Shown here piece after piece: positions 52,415 to 60,195 of a DNA stretch of 64,000 nt. A program made the position numbers and the translations under genes. The first letter of the stretch is position 1. Every line of letters starts with the position of its first letter. Source of the stretch: Pseudobdellovibrionaceae bacterium (GTDB lineage: Bacteria; Bdellovibrionota; Bdellovibrionia; Bdellovibrionales; Bdellovibrionaceae); NCBI GenBank assembly GCA_947449255.1, contig CANFQX010000002.1, positions 186,001 to 250,000 on the forward strand, read 5' to 3'. Under the pieces are notes generated by a model. It had not been told where the DNA came from. It did not search any database and saw nothing but the letters and a program-made list of their open reading frames with translations.

Positions 52415-53445
52415 TGAAAATTGGAATATTTGGTGGAAGTTTTAATCCACCACACATGGGACACATCAATGCCATTCAGACAGTGGCAAAAAAAATGGGC
52501 TTATCCAAAGTTCATGTTATTCCAGCAGCACAAAATCCACTCAAGACTCCTATCGAGGGGCCTACTGCTGAACAACGGTTTGAACTTACAAAACTGGCTT
52601 TTGAACAATATGGCGAATCCTATTTTGTAGACGATCAAGAACTAAAACGTGGCGGCAACAGCTACACCATCGATACAATATTGGAACTACGAAAAACTTA
52701 TGAAGCCTCAGATCTATATTTGATTGTGGGAGCTGATAAATTTGAAGAGTTGAGTCAATGGAAAGACTACCAGAAAATTTTGACTGAAACAAATTTAGTG
52801 GTAACGACTCGTCCAGGCTACGAAGTTCCGGAATCACTGGAAGAAATGCCAGGCTTTTTAAAACCTCTCGTCGAGGACTTTGATTTTAATTTTATTGAGC
52901 TATCAACTGGTCGAAACATCCAGTTCATCACATTGCGTGATATTGAGATTTCTTCAAGTGAAGTAAGAAAATACCTTCGTTCTGGTCGTCCAGTGGAGAA
53001 ATACCTTCCTTTATCAGTTGAAACTTACATTAAGGAAAATGAACTCTACCGCAATCTTGGTGAGCGAATAGGCGATTATAAGGTATTTACAGAGTTTTGT
53101 GCTCGGATCCTTTTTGCAAATAAAGGCATCAATGTAAAAGGATATGATCTGACTGCAATGTCAGCACCTAGTGAGTACACTTTGATTGCATCAGGAACTT
53201 CAACTCGGCATGCAGCTGCAATGGCTGAAAATATTGTTGTGGCTGTGAAGGAAGAATTTAATGTTCATCCTCAAAGTGTTGAAGGCATGGATGAAGGTCG
53301 ATGGGTGCTTGTAGATTATGGATCTTTGATCATTCATGTATTCTATGATTTTGTTCGTCAAGAATACAGTCTTGAGAACTTGTGGAGACAAGGTAAAGAT
53401 CTTGGCTTGAAGGATCCATTCGTAGGCAAGCCAGAAGTACAATAA
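52414..53445 (+). CDS. nadD: NadD-RsfS fusion: NaMN adenylyltransferase plus ribosomal silencing factor
   Basis: Residues 1-212 are nicotinate-mononucleotide adenylyltransferase (KIGIFGGSFNPPHMGHINAI with the GxFNPxHxGH nucleotide site, and ISSSEVRKYLRSGRP). Residues 225-343 are RsfS/Iojap, which binds L14 and blocks subunit joining (SEYTLIASGTSTRHAAAMAE, EGMDEGRWVLVDYGSLIIHV). In most bacteria these are separate neighbouring genes. Here one frame of 343 codons covers both, with no stop or start between them. rlmH starts 1 nt after the stop. Confidence 0.95.
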   Translation: MKIGIFGGSFNPPHMGHINAIQTVAKKMGLSKVHVIPAAQNPLKTPIEGPTAEQRFELTKLAFEQYGESYFVDDQELKRGGNSYTIDTILELRKTYEASDLYLIVGADKFEELSQWKDYQKILTETNLVVTTRPGYEVPESLEEMPGFLKPLVEDFDFNFIELSTGRNIQFITLRDIEISSSEVRKYLRSGRPVEKYLPLSVETYIKENELYRNLGERIGDYKVFTEFCARILFANKGINVKGYDLTAMSAPSEYTLIASGTSTRHAAAMAENIVVAVKEEFNVHPQSVEGMDEGRWVLVDYGSLIIHVFYDFVRQEYSLENLWRQGKDLGLKDPFVGKPEVQ

Positions 53446-53446
53446 A

Positions 53447-53917
53447 ATGAAATTCATCTTGTATAACTTAGCGACTGCAAAAGAGGATTGGGCTATTGCA
53501 GTCAGTGAGCTATACAAGAAAAAGATTTCTTATTTTACGCCTTTAGAAATTCAAACTCTCAAGGCGAAAAAATCAGCAAGAGAAGATTTAGATTATAAAA
53601 GAAATGAAGAGTCTGAACTGCTTTTAAAGAATCTAACTCAAGATGATTTTGTCATTTTATTTGATGAGCGCGGCACCTCTCTTGATTCGATTCAATTTGC
53701 AAAAAAGATTGAGCTGGTTTTATCAAGTTCAAAGAAGCGGGCAGTATTTATTATCGGTGGCGCCTTTGGCGTAAATGATGAGGTCCGGAATAGGGCAAAT
53801 CTTAAAGTTGCCCTATCCCCGATGGTCATGAATCATCTTATGGCGCAAGCCATGTCTTTAGAACAAATCTACCGAGCGTTTACAATTATTAAGAAAATTC
53901 CCTACCACAATATTTAG
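53447..53917 (+). CDS. rlmH: 23S rRNA pseudouridine-1915 methyltransferase RlmH
   Basis: RlmH is a SPOUT methyltransferase that methylates pseudouridine 1915 in 23S rRNA of whole ribosomes. The 156-residue product has VILFDERGTSLDSIQFAKKI and the SAM-knot sequences FIIGGAFGVNDEVRNRANLK and LSPMVMNHLMAQAMSLEQIY. The end is KIPYHNI, where the family typically ends near LPYHH or LPYHK. It completes the obgE-nadD/rsfS-rlmH run. The stop overlaps the convergent deamidase gene by 4 bp. Confidence 0.95.
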   Translation: MKFILYNLATAKEDWAIAVSELYKKKISYFTPLEIQTLKAKKSAREDLDYKRNEESELLLKNLTQDDFVILFDERGTSLDSIQFAKKIELVLSSSKKRAVFIIGGAFGVNDEVRNRANLKVALSPMVMNHLMAQAMSLEQIYRAFTIIKKIPYHNI

Positions 53918-54765
53918 TTCAAAATTTTATTAATATTTTGGAAAAAATGATTCAGCCAAGGGGGGCTGTCACCTAGTTCCAAGATTGGATTTCTGTCCAG
54001 ATCAACTAATCTATCCCATTCTTCATACAAAAAATTTCTCTGTTCAAATTCAGCTTGGTTTCGTCCAATTTGTTTTGGCCGAACACAGTCCGAATCGGTA
54101 TCGAATGTTTTATATGAACATATTGCATACCGAATGTGCGCTTCTTCGCCACCGATGGCCTGATGCCAATCCTTCAATTGCATTGGATGATTAGGATCAA
54201 GAGCAGGATCTAGAACATAAATCAGATCATCAACTCTGTAGGTGACTGCCACATGGTACCACCATTCTACATAACCTTTTTCAGAATTGGGTGTCTCAGC
54301 TTTTAGATCACCGAAAGCAAAAATTTTTTTTGGAGAGGTGTAGCCGTGATCAACAAGCTTCCTTGCTGCAAGCTCCGCCCTGGCATAGCAGCCATCATCT
54401 GGGTAGAGCCATGTTAATCTTCGAGGAAAATCGGGCTCCTCAGTTTTAAGAAATCGACTGTCCCGGACATAGGCGAACTCTTGTTCAAGACCTTTTAAAG
54501 ACGACACACGAGGGATTGTTTGAAGATCAATCGCTTCCAAAATCACCTGGAGGTCTTCTGGAGTCTTTAACCCCTCCATCATGAATCTTTTTGGTCCTGT
54601 CTTACGTACCCGATTATATGCCTGCTGGTAGTTTTCGCCTTCAAGTCGAATTGCTGATGTTCCCATGGCGAGAATTGGAGAAGATAAAGACAGGATGAAT
54701 CCTAATAATGATATTGAGATAAAAATAATTATTGAACGAAGCTGAAATTTTGATTTTTTTTGCAT
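53914..54765 (-). CDS. Secreted protein-glutamine deamidase-like protein
   Basis: A 283-residue exported protein. A hydrophobic signal (SIIIFISISLLGFILSLSSP) ends near PILA. The mature part matches the protein-glutaminase fold: Cys126 in DDGCYARAELAARKL, His171 in WWYHVAVTYRV and Asp186 in YVLDPALDPNHPMQL, in the right order for a Cys-His-Asp triad. Such enzymes turn glutamine side chains in proteins into glutamate. A propeptide may lie at residues 35-110. It stands alone, overlapping the rlmH tail by 4 bp on the other strand. Family assignment is from motifs only. Confidence 0.75.
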   Translation of the reverse strand: MQKKSKFQLRSIIIFISISLLGFILSLSSPILAMGTSAIRLEGENYQQAYNRVRKTGPKRFMMEGLKTPEDLQVILEAIDLQTIPRVSSLKGLEQEFAYVRDSRFLKTEEPDFPRRLTWLYPDDGCYARAELAARKLVDHGYTSPKKIFAFGDLKAETPNSEKGYVEWWYHVAVTYRVDDLIYVLDPALDPNHPMQLKDWHQAIGGEEAHIRYAICSYKTFDTDSDCVRPKQIGRNQAEFEQRNFLYEEWDRLVDLDRNPILELGDSPPWLNHFFQNINKILN

Positions 54766-54881
54766 ATTTGCCTCGCTGACTTATTAAGAAAAAATCACCA
54801 ATGAAATCTAATTTGGGATTGAGATTTATGTCAAAGAATCAATTAATTGTAGTGGCGTCTTTTTTGCTAATGCACTAATTT

Positions 54882-55559
54882 GTGCGAAATTTAATTGAAT
54901 ATATTAAAATACACATAACTCCTTGTCTGCATTGCGGATCATTCGACAACACTGAATTGAAGCTGTGTTCATTTTGTAGGGAGACTCTCAAAAGCCTCGA
55001 AAATAAGGCAATGCCCTCACATGAGGCCTATCCCTATCCCATTGTTTCATTTTATAAATGGCAGCCTGGGGAAAGTGACATTCTTTCGAATCTCTTGGTA
55101 TCCCTGAAGGGCCGCCGAGGTGGAACTGCTTGGACTTATTTGGCTGAAAGATTTGTAACTCAAAGAATGGGCCGGGAAATCTCAGAGTTCCCAATTCAAA
55201 TTATTCCTGCTCCCCCATCAGGTAGCTGCGAAATTGATCATGCCTACCTCTGGGCCAGAGGTCTTGCCGCAGCCTTAGGCGCTGAAGTCGTACCGTGCCT
55301 AGTTAAGTCCAAGAGCACGCGTCAGAGGGGGTCCGCTAGGAGGCAAAGGCAGCGGATAAAAATGGACCTCAATGAAAAATATTCATCGCTGATCAACAGT
55401 CCTTCGAGCCAGAAGCTATGGATTTTTGCTGATGATGTCCTCACTACGGGATCTACAGCAAATGCAGCCTATGAGGCCCTTGGTTGCCCCGAAAACTTTG
55501 AGGTCTGGGTGCTCGGCCACAGAAGCCTCTCTTGCGAGGCTTCAAAGTCTCTGCTATAA
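54882..55559 (+). CDS. ComF-family phosphoribosyltransferase-like protein
   Basis: ComF-type proteins work in DNA uptake in competent bacteria. The 225-residue product has an N-terminal zinc-type cysteine pair set (CLHCGSFD and LCSFCRE) and then a phosphoribosyltransferase domain with the PRPP loop LWIFADDVLTTGSTANA. The start is GTG 54882, with no clear Shine-Dalgarno. It is followed after 7 nt by lolA and then rimO. It is not clear whether DNA uptake is its role here. Confidence 0.85.
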   Translation: MRNLIEYIKIHITPCLHCGSFDNTELKLCSFCRETLKSLENKAMPSHEAYPYPIVSFYKWQPGESDILSNLLVSLKGRRGGTAWTYLAERFVTQRMGREISEFPIQIIPAPPSGSCEIDHAYLWARGLAAALGAEVVPCLVKSKSTRQRGSARRQRQRIKMDLNEKYSSLINSPSSQKLWIFADDVLTTGSTANAAYEALGCPENFEVWVLGHRSLSCEASKSLL

Positions 55560-55566
55560 AGCCCCC

Positions 55567-56217
55567 ATGATAAGAATTTTAGCTGCTTTTACATTTTTAA
55601 CGGGTCTAGCCCATTTCGGATTTTCTGCTCAACCGCGCAATGAAACTCTTCAAAGAATTTCTCAAAAATATCGGTCAGCAAAATTGATTGAAATGAAGGT
55701 TGAAAAAACAGTGAAACTTGAACTTCAGGGGCGAGAGACAAAATACTCTGGAAAAATTTTTCTAGCCAATAAAAAATTTCGCTGGGAAAACAAGAGTCCG
55801 CAGGAAACGCTCCTCATTTTTGATGGCTCGATGATTTGGTCTGTTCAAATTCCACCTAAGGAATTGGGGGGATCCGTACAGATTGCACGCGGGAAAATAG
55901 ACAAAAAAACAAAATCCCAAATATTAGTTTCAACACTTTTGGGTGGTGATTTTGAAAAGAATTTTAAGGTCCTCAAGGAAGTTAAATCTAATGGCATTTC
56001 TAAATTGGATGTATCGCCTTTAGGCAATGGACTTGATGTAAAAGTGTTTACTCTCTCCATTGATTTAGCAAAAAACACTTTAGTTGAAGTTTCTTATTTT
56101 GATGATTTAGGAAATAAAACCACAATGGCTTTTTCTGAAATAAAATTTTTAGATAAATCTGACAATTCGAAATTTAAATATCAACCTCCAAATGGTGCAC
56201 AGGTAACTGAATTATGA
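55567..56217 (+). CDS. lolA: LolA-type outer-membrane lipoprotein carrier
   Basis: LolA moves lipoproteins across the periplasm. The 216-residue product begins at ATG 55567, with a signal peptide ending near FGFSA-Q. The mature beta-rich barrel has the spacing of LolA (FLANKKFRWENKSPQETLLI, FDGSMIWSVQIPPKELGG). A longer frame from 55426 would overlap comF and lacks a signal peptide at its start. It overlaps rimO by 4 bp (ATGA). It is less conserved than other entries, but LolA is the best family match. Confidence 0.85.
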   Translation: MIRILAAFTFLTGLAHFGFSAQPRNETLQRISQKYRSAKLIEMKVEKTVKLELQGRETKYSGKIFLANKKFRWENKSPQETLLIFDGSMIWSVQIPPKELGGSVQIARGKIDKKTKSQILVSTLLGGDFEKNFKVLKEVKSNGISKLDVSPLGNGLDVKVFTLSIDLAKNTLVEVSYFDDLGNKTTMAFSEIKFLDKSDNSKFKYQPPNGAQVTEL

Positions 56218-57587
56218 AAAACGAAGCAGTTGAAAGTAAAAAGGTTCATTTTATTAGCTTGGGATGTCCAAAGAATTTAGTCGACAGTGAAATCATGGCT
56301 GGGACTTTAATGAAAGACGGATATCAGGTCGTTGGGGAAGCCGATCAGGCCGACACCGTCATCGTAAATACATGTGGATTTATTGAGGACTCAAAGAAAG
56401 AGTCTATTCAGCGAATTTTGGACATGAGCGACTTGAAGTCTGAAGGAATCATTAAAAAAGTGGTCGTCGCAGGCTGCCTTACTCAACGCTATAAGGATGA
56501 TTTGGTCGAAGGATTGCCCGAGGCTGATTTATTTGTTGGTTCGGGAGAATTCCAAAATATTGCAAAGATACTAAAAAAATCAGAAGAAGGTGAAAAACAA
56601 AAAACCTTTTTTAATCTTCCCACATATCTTCAGGAAGAAGCCACTCCACGAGTAAACTCACAGCCTACTCACCGAGCTTATTTGAAAATCTCTGAAGGCT
56701 GTATGAAACGTTGTGCATTTTGTGCCATTCCACTTATTCGTGGAAACTTGCAATCACGTTCTATTGATGCCATCGTTGCAGAGGCAAAGCATTTAGTCGC
56801 CGGTGGAGTAAAAGAATTAATTATTATTAGTCATGATTTTACTGATTATGGTTGGGATCTTCGTCGCAAGGATCCAACTCGAATTGATAGCCCAATAGAG
56901 CTTTTAAAAGCACTGGATAAGGTTGAGGGATTAAGGTGGATCCGTTTAATGTATCTCTACCCAGACGGCATCACTCAGGAGATGGTTCAGGTCATTAAGA
57001 ACAGTGATAAAATAGTAAAATATTTCGATATGCCCTTACAACACATCAACGATGATGTTTTGAAAAGTATGAATCGAAAGATGACTCGGGATGAAATAGA
57101 GACTGCCTTAATGAATATTCGGGAGCATTTGCCTGAGGCTGTTATTAGAACGCAATTCATAGTCGGTTTCCCAGGCGAGACACAAGAGCAATTCGAGGAA
57201 CTTTTGCAATTTGTTTCTGACCAGCAATTTGATCGCGTTGGCTGTTTTAAATATTCTCCAGAGGAAAACACGGCTGGCGGTCGTATGGAAAATCAAGTTG
57301 ACGATGAGACCAAACAGTATCGCCATGATGCCATTATGGAGATTCAACAGAATATTTCCAGAGAAAAGCATCGTGATTTTGTCGGAAAAGTTATAGAAGT
57401 CGTTGTTGAGGGTTTCAGCGAAGAAACCGATTTACTTTTGCAGGGTCGGTTTTGGGGACAGGCCCCAGAAATTGATGGCGTTGTTTTGATAAATGATGGA
57501 CATGCCGAAGTTGGAGACATGGTGAAGGTGCATGTCACCGACAGTCTTGATTATGATCTTTTGGGTGCAGTTGTAACTGAAAACTAG
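56214..57587 (+). CDS. rimO: Ribosomal protein S12 methylthiotransferase RimO
   Basis: RimO adds a methylthio group to an aspartate of ribosomal protein S12. The 457-residue product has the N-terminal 4Fe-4S domain (FISLGCPKNLVDSE, VIVNTCGFIEDSK, VVVAGCLTQRY). The radical SAM motif has Cys163, Cys167 and Cys170 (CMKRCAFCAIPLIRG), and the C-terminal TRAM domain follows. The sequence KISEGCMKRCAFC and the S12-type YPDGITQEMV support RimO over MiaB. It starts inside lolA and overlaps the convergent TPR gene by 4 bp. Confidence 0.95.
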   Translation: MKNEAVESKKVHFISLGCPKNLVDSEIMAGTLMKDGYQVVGEADQADTVIVNTCGFIEDSKKESIQRILDMSDLKSEGIIKKVVVAGCLTQRYKDDLVEGLPEADLFVGSGEFQNIAKILKKSEEGEKQKTFFNLPTYLQEEATPRVNSQPTHRAYLKISEGCMKRCAFCAIPLIRGNLQSRSIDAIVAEAKHLVAGGVKELIIISHDFTDYGWDLRRKDPTRIDSPIELLKALDKVEGLRWIRLMYLYPDGITQEMVQVIKNSDKIVKYFDMPLQHINDDVLKSMNRKMTRDEIETALMNIREHLPEAVIRTQFIVGFPGETQEQFEELLQFVSDQQFDRVGCFKYSPEENTAGGRMENQVDDETKQYRHDAIMEIQQNISREKHRDFVGKVIEVVVEGFSEETDLLLQGRFWGQAPEIDGVVLINDGHAEVGDMVKVHVTDSLDYDLLGAVVTEN

Positions 57588-58762
57588 AAGTTACAGCTTT
57601 CAGATCCATTTTCAAATTTTTCGATCCAATTCGCTACCTTGTTAGTTCTTAAAATTGCAGTGGCTCTTCTAAAGGCCACTGCATTTTTTTTGTCAAATCG
57701 ACAAGCTTTCTTATAGGCTTCATAAGCGATTTCATATTTTTTCAATTCAAAAGTTGTTGATGCAAGGCCTAACCAACTTCTTGCAGAGGTTGGATCTGAT
57801 TCAGTGGCCGCTTTATAGTATTTCATTGCATCAACAGAGTTTTTGCTATCTTCCAGTATTTTTCCATAAGTGAATTGAGCGAATTCTGATTTTGGAAAAC
57901 TTAGTGCGGCCTTCTTAATGACAGCTAGACCTTCCTCATTTTTTCCAGAGATTTTGAGGCTGGCACCTAGGTTTACAAAACCATCGGCTGTCGCAGGATC
58001 GCTCATTGTTGCTTGTCGGCAAGTCTCGATAGCGGCTTCAATCGTCCCCTCATCCTTTGCATTGATGTCACAAATTTTTTGCAAGTACCTTGGGTGTGGT
58101 CCAATGCTCACAATCATATCCTGGAAAAGAATCCGAAGCTCTGTCAGGTTGGGTGGGTTTCGTTTTTCAAAGAAATCCGCAAGTCCAAGATAGGCGGGTT
58201 CATATTTTGGGTTCACTTCGATGGCCTTCTTATAGTTTTCAAGAACCGCTTCCTTTTTGTTCTTCATTAAACTGTACTCGCCTCCAAGCAGTGATAAGGC
58301 TTCGAAATCATTTTCATTTTTTCCCACAAGTATTTCCAAGGCCTTGATCGACTCTGCATATTCTTTGCGCTGGTCGTGTGCTTTCGCAAGCATCAATGTC
58401 GCCTTTCGATCCAATTGATCAATCTGGGTCCATAGAATGGTAGTCACCTTTTCAAATTCAGAATTGTCGAAATATGCACTAGCAAGCTCGATAGCCTTAG
58501 AAGAATTTTTTGGGTTTTTTTGGACCTGTTCCTTAAGAATCTCAATTTTCTGATTGAGATTTCTTATATCCATTAGGGGTTTTGCTACTTTTTTCCCATT
58601 TGTGTCTAATTTTCCAGTGGGTTCTGGGGCGGTGATATCCGTTTTTTGGGTGCCATGTGGTTGGACCTTAGTCGAGGTCTCGATTCCAAATATGTTTTTA
58701 ATTGAGACAAAAGACAAGAAGAGCACTAGAAAATTGCGAATGAAATTCAGTCTGTTATTCAT
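57584..58762 (-). CDS. Exported TPR-repeat protein
   Basis: A 392-residue protein of tetratricopeptide repeats. An N-terminal hydrophobic segment (FLVLFLSFVSIKNIFG) works as a signal peptide or anchor, followed by a polar linker to about 75. At least seven TPR-like units then run to the end (NYKKAIEVNPKYEPAYLGLA, YYKAATESDPTSARSWLGLA, AYEAYKKACRFDKKNAVAFR). It should bind other proteins in the periplasm. It is divergent from the pilin-like gene with 19 bp between starts, so both may answer to one regulatory region inside one of the genes. Confidence 0.88.
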   Translation of the reverse strand: MNNRLNFIRNFLVLFLSFVSIKNIFGIETSTKVQPHGTQKTDITAPEPTGKLDTNGKKVAKPLMDIRNLNQKIEILKEQVQKNPKNSSKAIELASAYFDNSEFEKVTTILWTQIDQLDRKATLMLAKAHDQRKEYAESIKALEILVGKNENDFEALSLLGGEYSLMKNKKEAVLENYKKAIEVNPKYEPAYLGLADFFEKRNPPNLTELRILFQDMIVSIGPHPRYLQKICDINAKDEGTIEAAIETCRQATMSDPATADGFVNLGASLKISGKNEEGLAVIKKAALSFPKSEFAQFTYGKILEDSKNSVDAMKYYKAATESDPTSARSWLGLASTTFELKKYEIAYEAYKKACRFDKKNAVAFRRATAILRTNKVANWIEKFENGSESCNF

Positions 58763-58781
58763 ATAGTGTATTATGACTTAA

Positions 58782-59708
58782 ATGCTTACTCGAGTGAACA
58801 AGCCAACCTATCAATCTAGATTTACATCCGGAAATTTACCTGAAATTTGCAAACGAACTGGCATAAATAACAAGGGCCAGGCCATGATTGAGTATGTACT
58901 GATGCTCATTATTACAATCTCATTGATCGTTGCCCTTGCCTCTCAGATTTTTAAACCCTTAGAAAAATTTATGCAGGCCTTTATGGGCGAGTACGTCAAG
59001 TGTTTGCTGGAGACGGGCGCCCTGCCAAGCTTTGGAGGCGAAGGTCTCACAAGCGCTGAAGACATGGGTTGCACCATGGCCAAATTCAATGACGTCGCTG
59101 GGTCAGGGGGCTCAAAGAATGGGAAGGGTGGAGGTGGATCTTCTGCATCTGGCGGAAGTGACAGCCAAAGTGGCTCAGACAAGTCTTCATCCTCTTCAGG
59201 TGGCGATTCTGAAGGTTCAAGCTCTCGCAGCAGTAGCAGCTATGCGGGTTCAGCCTCGCGAGGGGGTAGATCTATAATGAGGCCCTCAAACAGAGGAAGC
59301 ACAGGTGTGGAAAGTGCTGCTTCCAATGGAAAAGTTGTGGAGATTGCCTTTGACGGTCAAGGCGGAGGTGGTTTTTTTAAAACTACCTCTAATGGCAGAT
59401 TCACAGATGCAAGGCCGAAAAAGACTATGGCCGTAGGAATTTCTGGTCTTACTGAGGCTGATAAAAAGAAAATTGAAAAAAAGCGCGAAAAAAGTATCTC
59501 TAGAACAATAGCGACGGGTGAATTTGGAGCTCCTATTAAAAAATTGGGCGTTAAAAAACCGGAAATTAAGTCACAGACTTTAGATGATAGCGAACCGATG
59601 ACCATTGGTAACTTCATTAGATATCTTTTTATCGCTGCTTTAATTATAGCCTTGGTTGTATTTATCGGAGGCCAGGCCCTATCGATATCCAGTGGCGGAG
59701 ATAATTGA
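58782..59708 (+). CDS. Flp/TadE-type pilin-like protein with C-terminal membrane anchor
   Basis: A 308-residue protein. Residues 31-60 read NKGQAMIEYVLMLIITISLI. This is the Flp/Tad pilin pattern of a glycine or glutamine cut site, an E-Y pair at +5/+6 and a hydrophobic stretch. Unlike a small Flp pilin, the chain then continues: about 150 residues rich in Ser and Gly (GGSSASGGSDSQSGSDKSSS), a charged part, and a second membrane helix at the C-terminus (YLFIAALIIALVVFIGGQAL). The start ATG 58782 has no clear ribosome site; GTG 58794 is possible. Only 19 bp separate it from the divergent TPR gene. Confidence 0.65.
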   Translation: MLTRVNKPTYQSRFTSGNLPEICKRTGINNKGQAMIEYVLMLIITISLIVALASQIFKPLEKFMQAFMGEYVKCLLETGALPSFGGEGLTSAEDMGCTMAKFNDVAGSGGSKNGKGGGGSSASGGSDSQSGSDKSSSSSGGDSEGSSSRSSSSYAGSASRGGRSIMRPSNRGSTGVESAASNGKVVEIAFDGQGGGGFFKTTSNGRFTDARPKKTMAVGISGLTEADKKKIEKKREKSISRTIATGEFGAPIKKLGVKKPEIKSQTLDDSEPMTIGNFIRYLFIAALIIALVVFIGGQALSISSGGDN

Positions 59709-59832
59709 GCGCGATGCGTTTAGAAAAATTCCACACAAAATAAAAATATTCCCCTTAAATTTTTAATATCTTGAAAGGCGAGTGGCTTTCAACGATACAG
59801 GTCCCTCGCTTTAAAATAAATCTGGGGGCCTA

Positions 59833-60195
59833 TTGGATTCAGTGATTGAAATTAATCGCAAGAAAAGTTTTTGCTTGGAAGAGGTCCGGTCCTTATTACC
59901 AGTGTTTTATTATGTCACATCAGAGCCTTCTCGTCAGGTAAAGGCCCTTTCCAATCGAGTTCAAGCTTATTCTGATAAGAGTCACCCAGCTGTCGGAGAG
60001 ATCGAAGCACAAATCAGTTCAATTGTTGATGGTTGGCAAACAAAGATAGCCAAACTCGGCGGAAAACCAAAAGGACTCTGGCTAGTTGATTTTGATAATG
60101 GCGAAGGTTATTTTTGCTGGAAATATCCAGAAACAGAAATAAAATACTGGCATGGCTACCAAGATGGGTTTTCTGGTCGTATAATGATTGAATGA
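59833..60195 (+). CDS. DUF2203-like protein
   Basis: A 120-residue cytoplasmic protein matching the DUF2203 family by pattern: CLEEVRSLLPVFYYVTSE, then GLWLVDFDNGEGYFCWKYPE and IKYWHGYQDGFSGRIMI. Function is unknown for the family. The start is TTG at 59833, with GGGGG four bases upstream; a GTG three codons later would lose this spacing. It overlaps nadE by 4 bp. The 124-bp gap before it has AAAGGCGAG pairing with CTCGCTTT, a possible terminator of the pilin-like gene. Confidence 0.75.
   Translation: MDSVIEINRKKSFCLEEVRSLLPVFYYVTSEPSRQVKALSNRVQAYSDKSHPAVGEIEAQISSIVDGWQTKIAKLGGKPKGLWLVDFDNGEGYFCWKYPETEIKYWHGYQDGFSGRIMIE

Noticed and set aside
59100-59280. Ser/Gly-rich repeats in the pilin-like gene as a tandem DNA repeat or CRISPR-like array
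   Set aside because: The repeats are in amino-acid composition only; there is no regular DNA unit or spacer.
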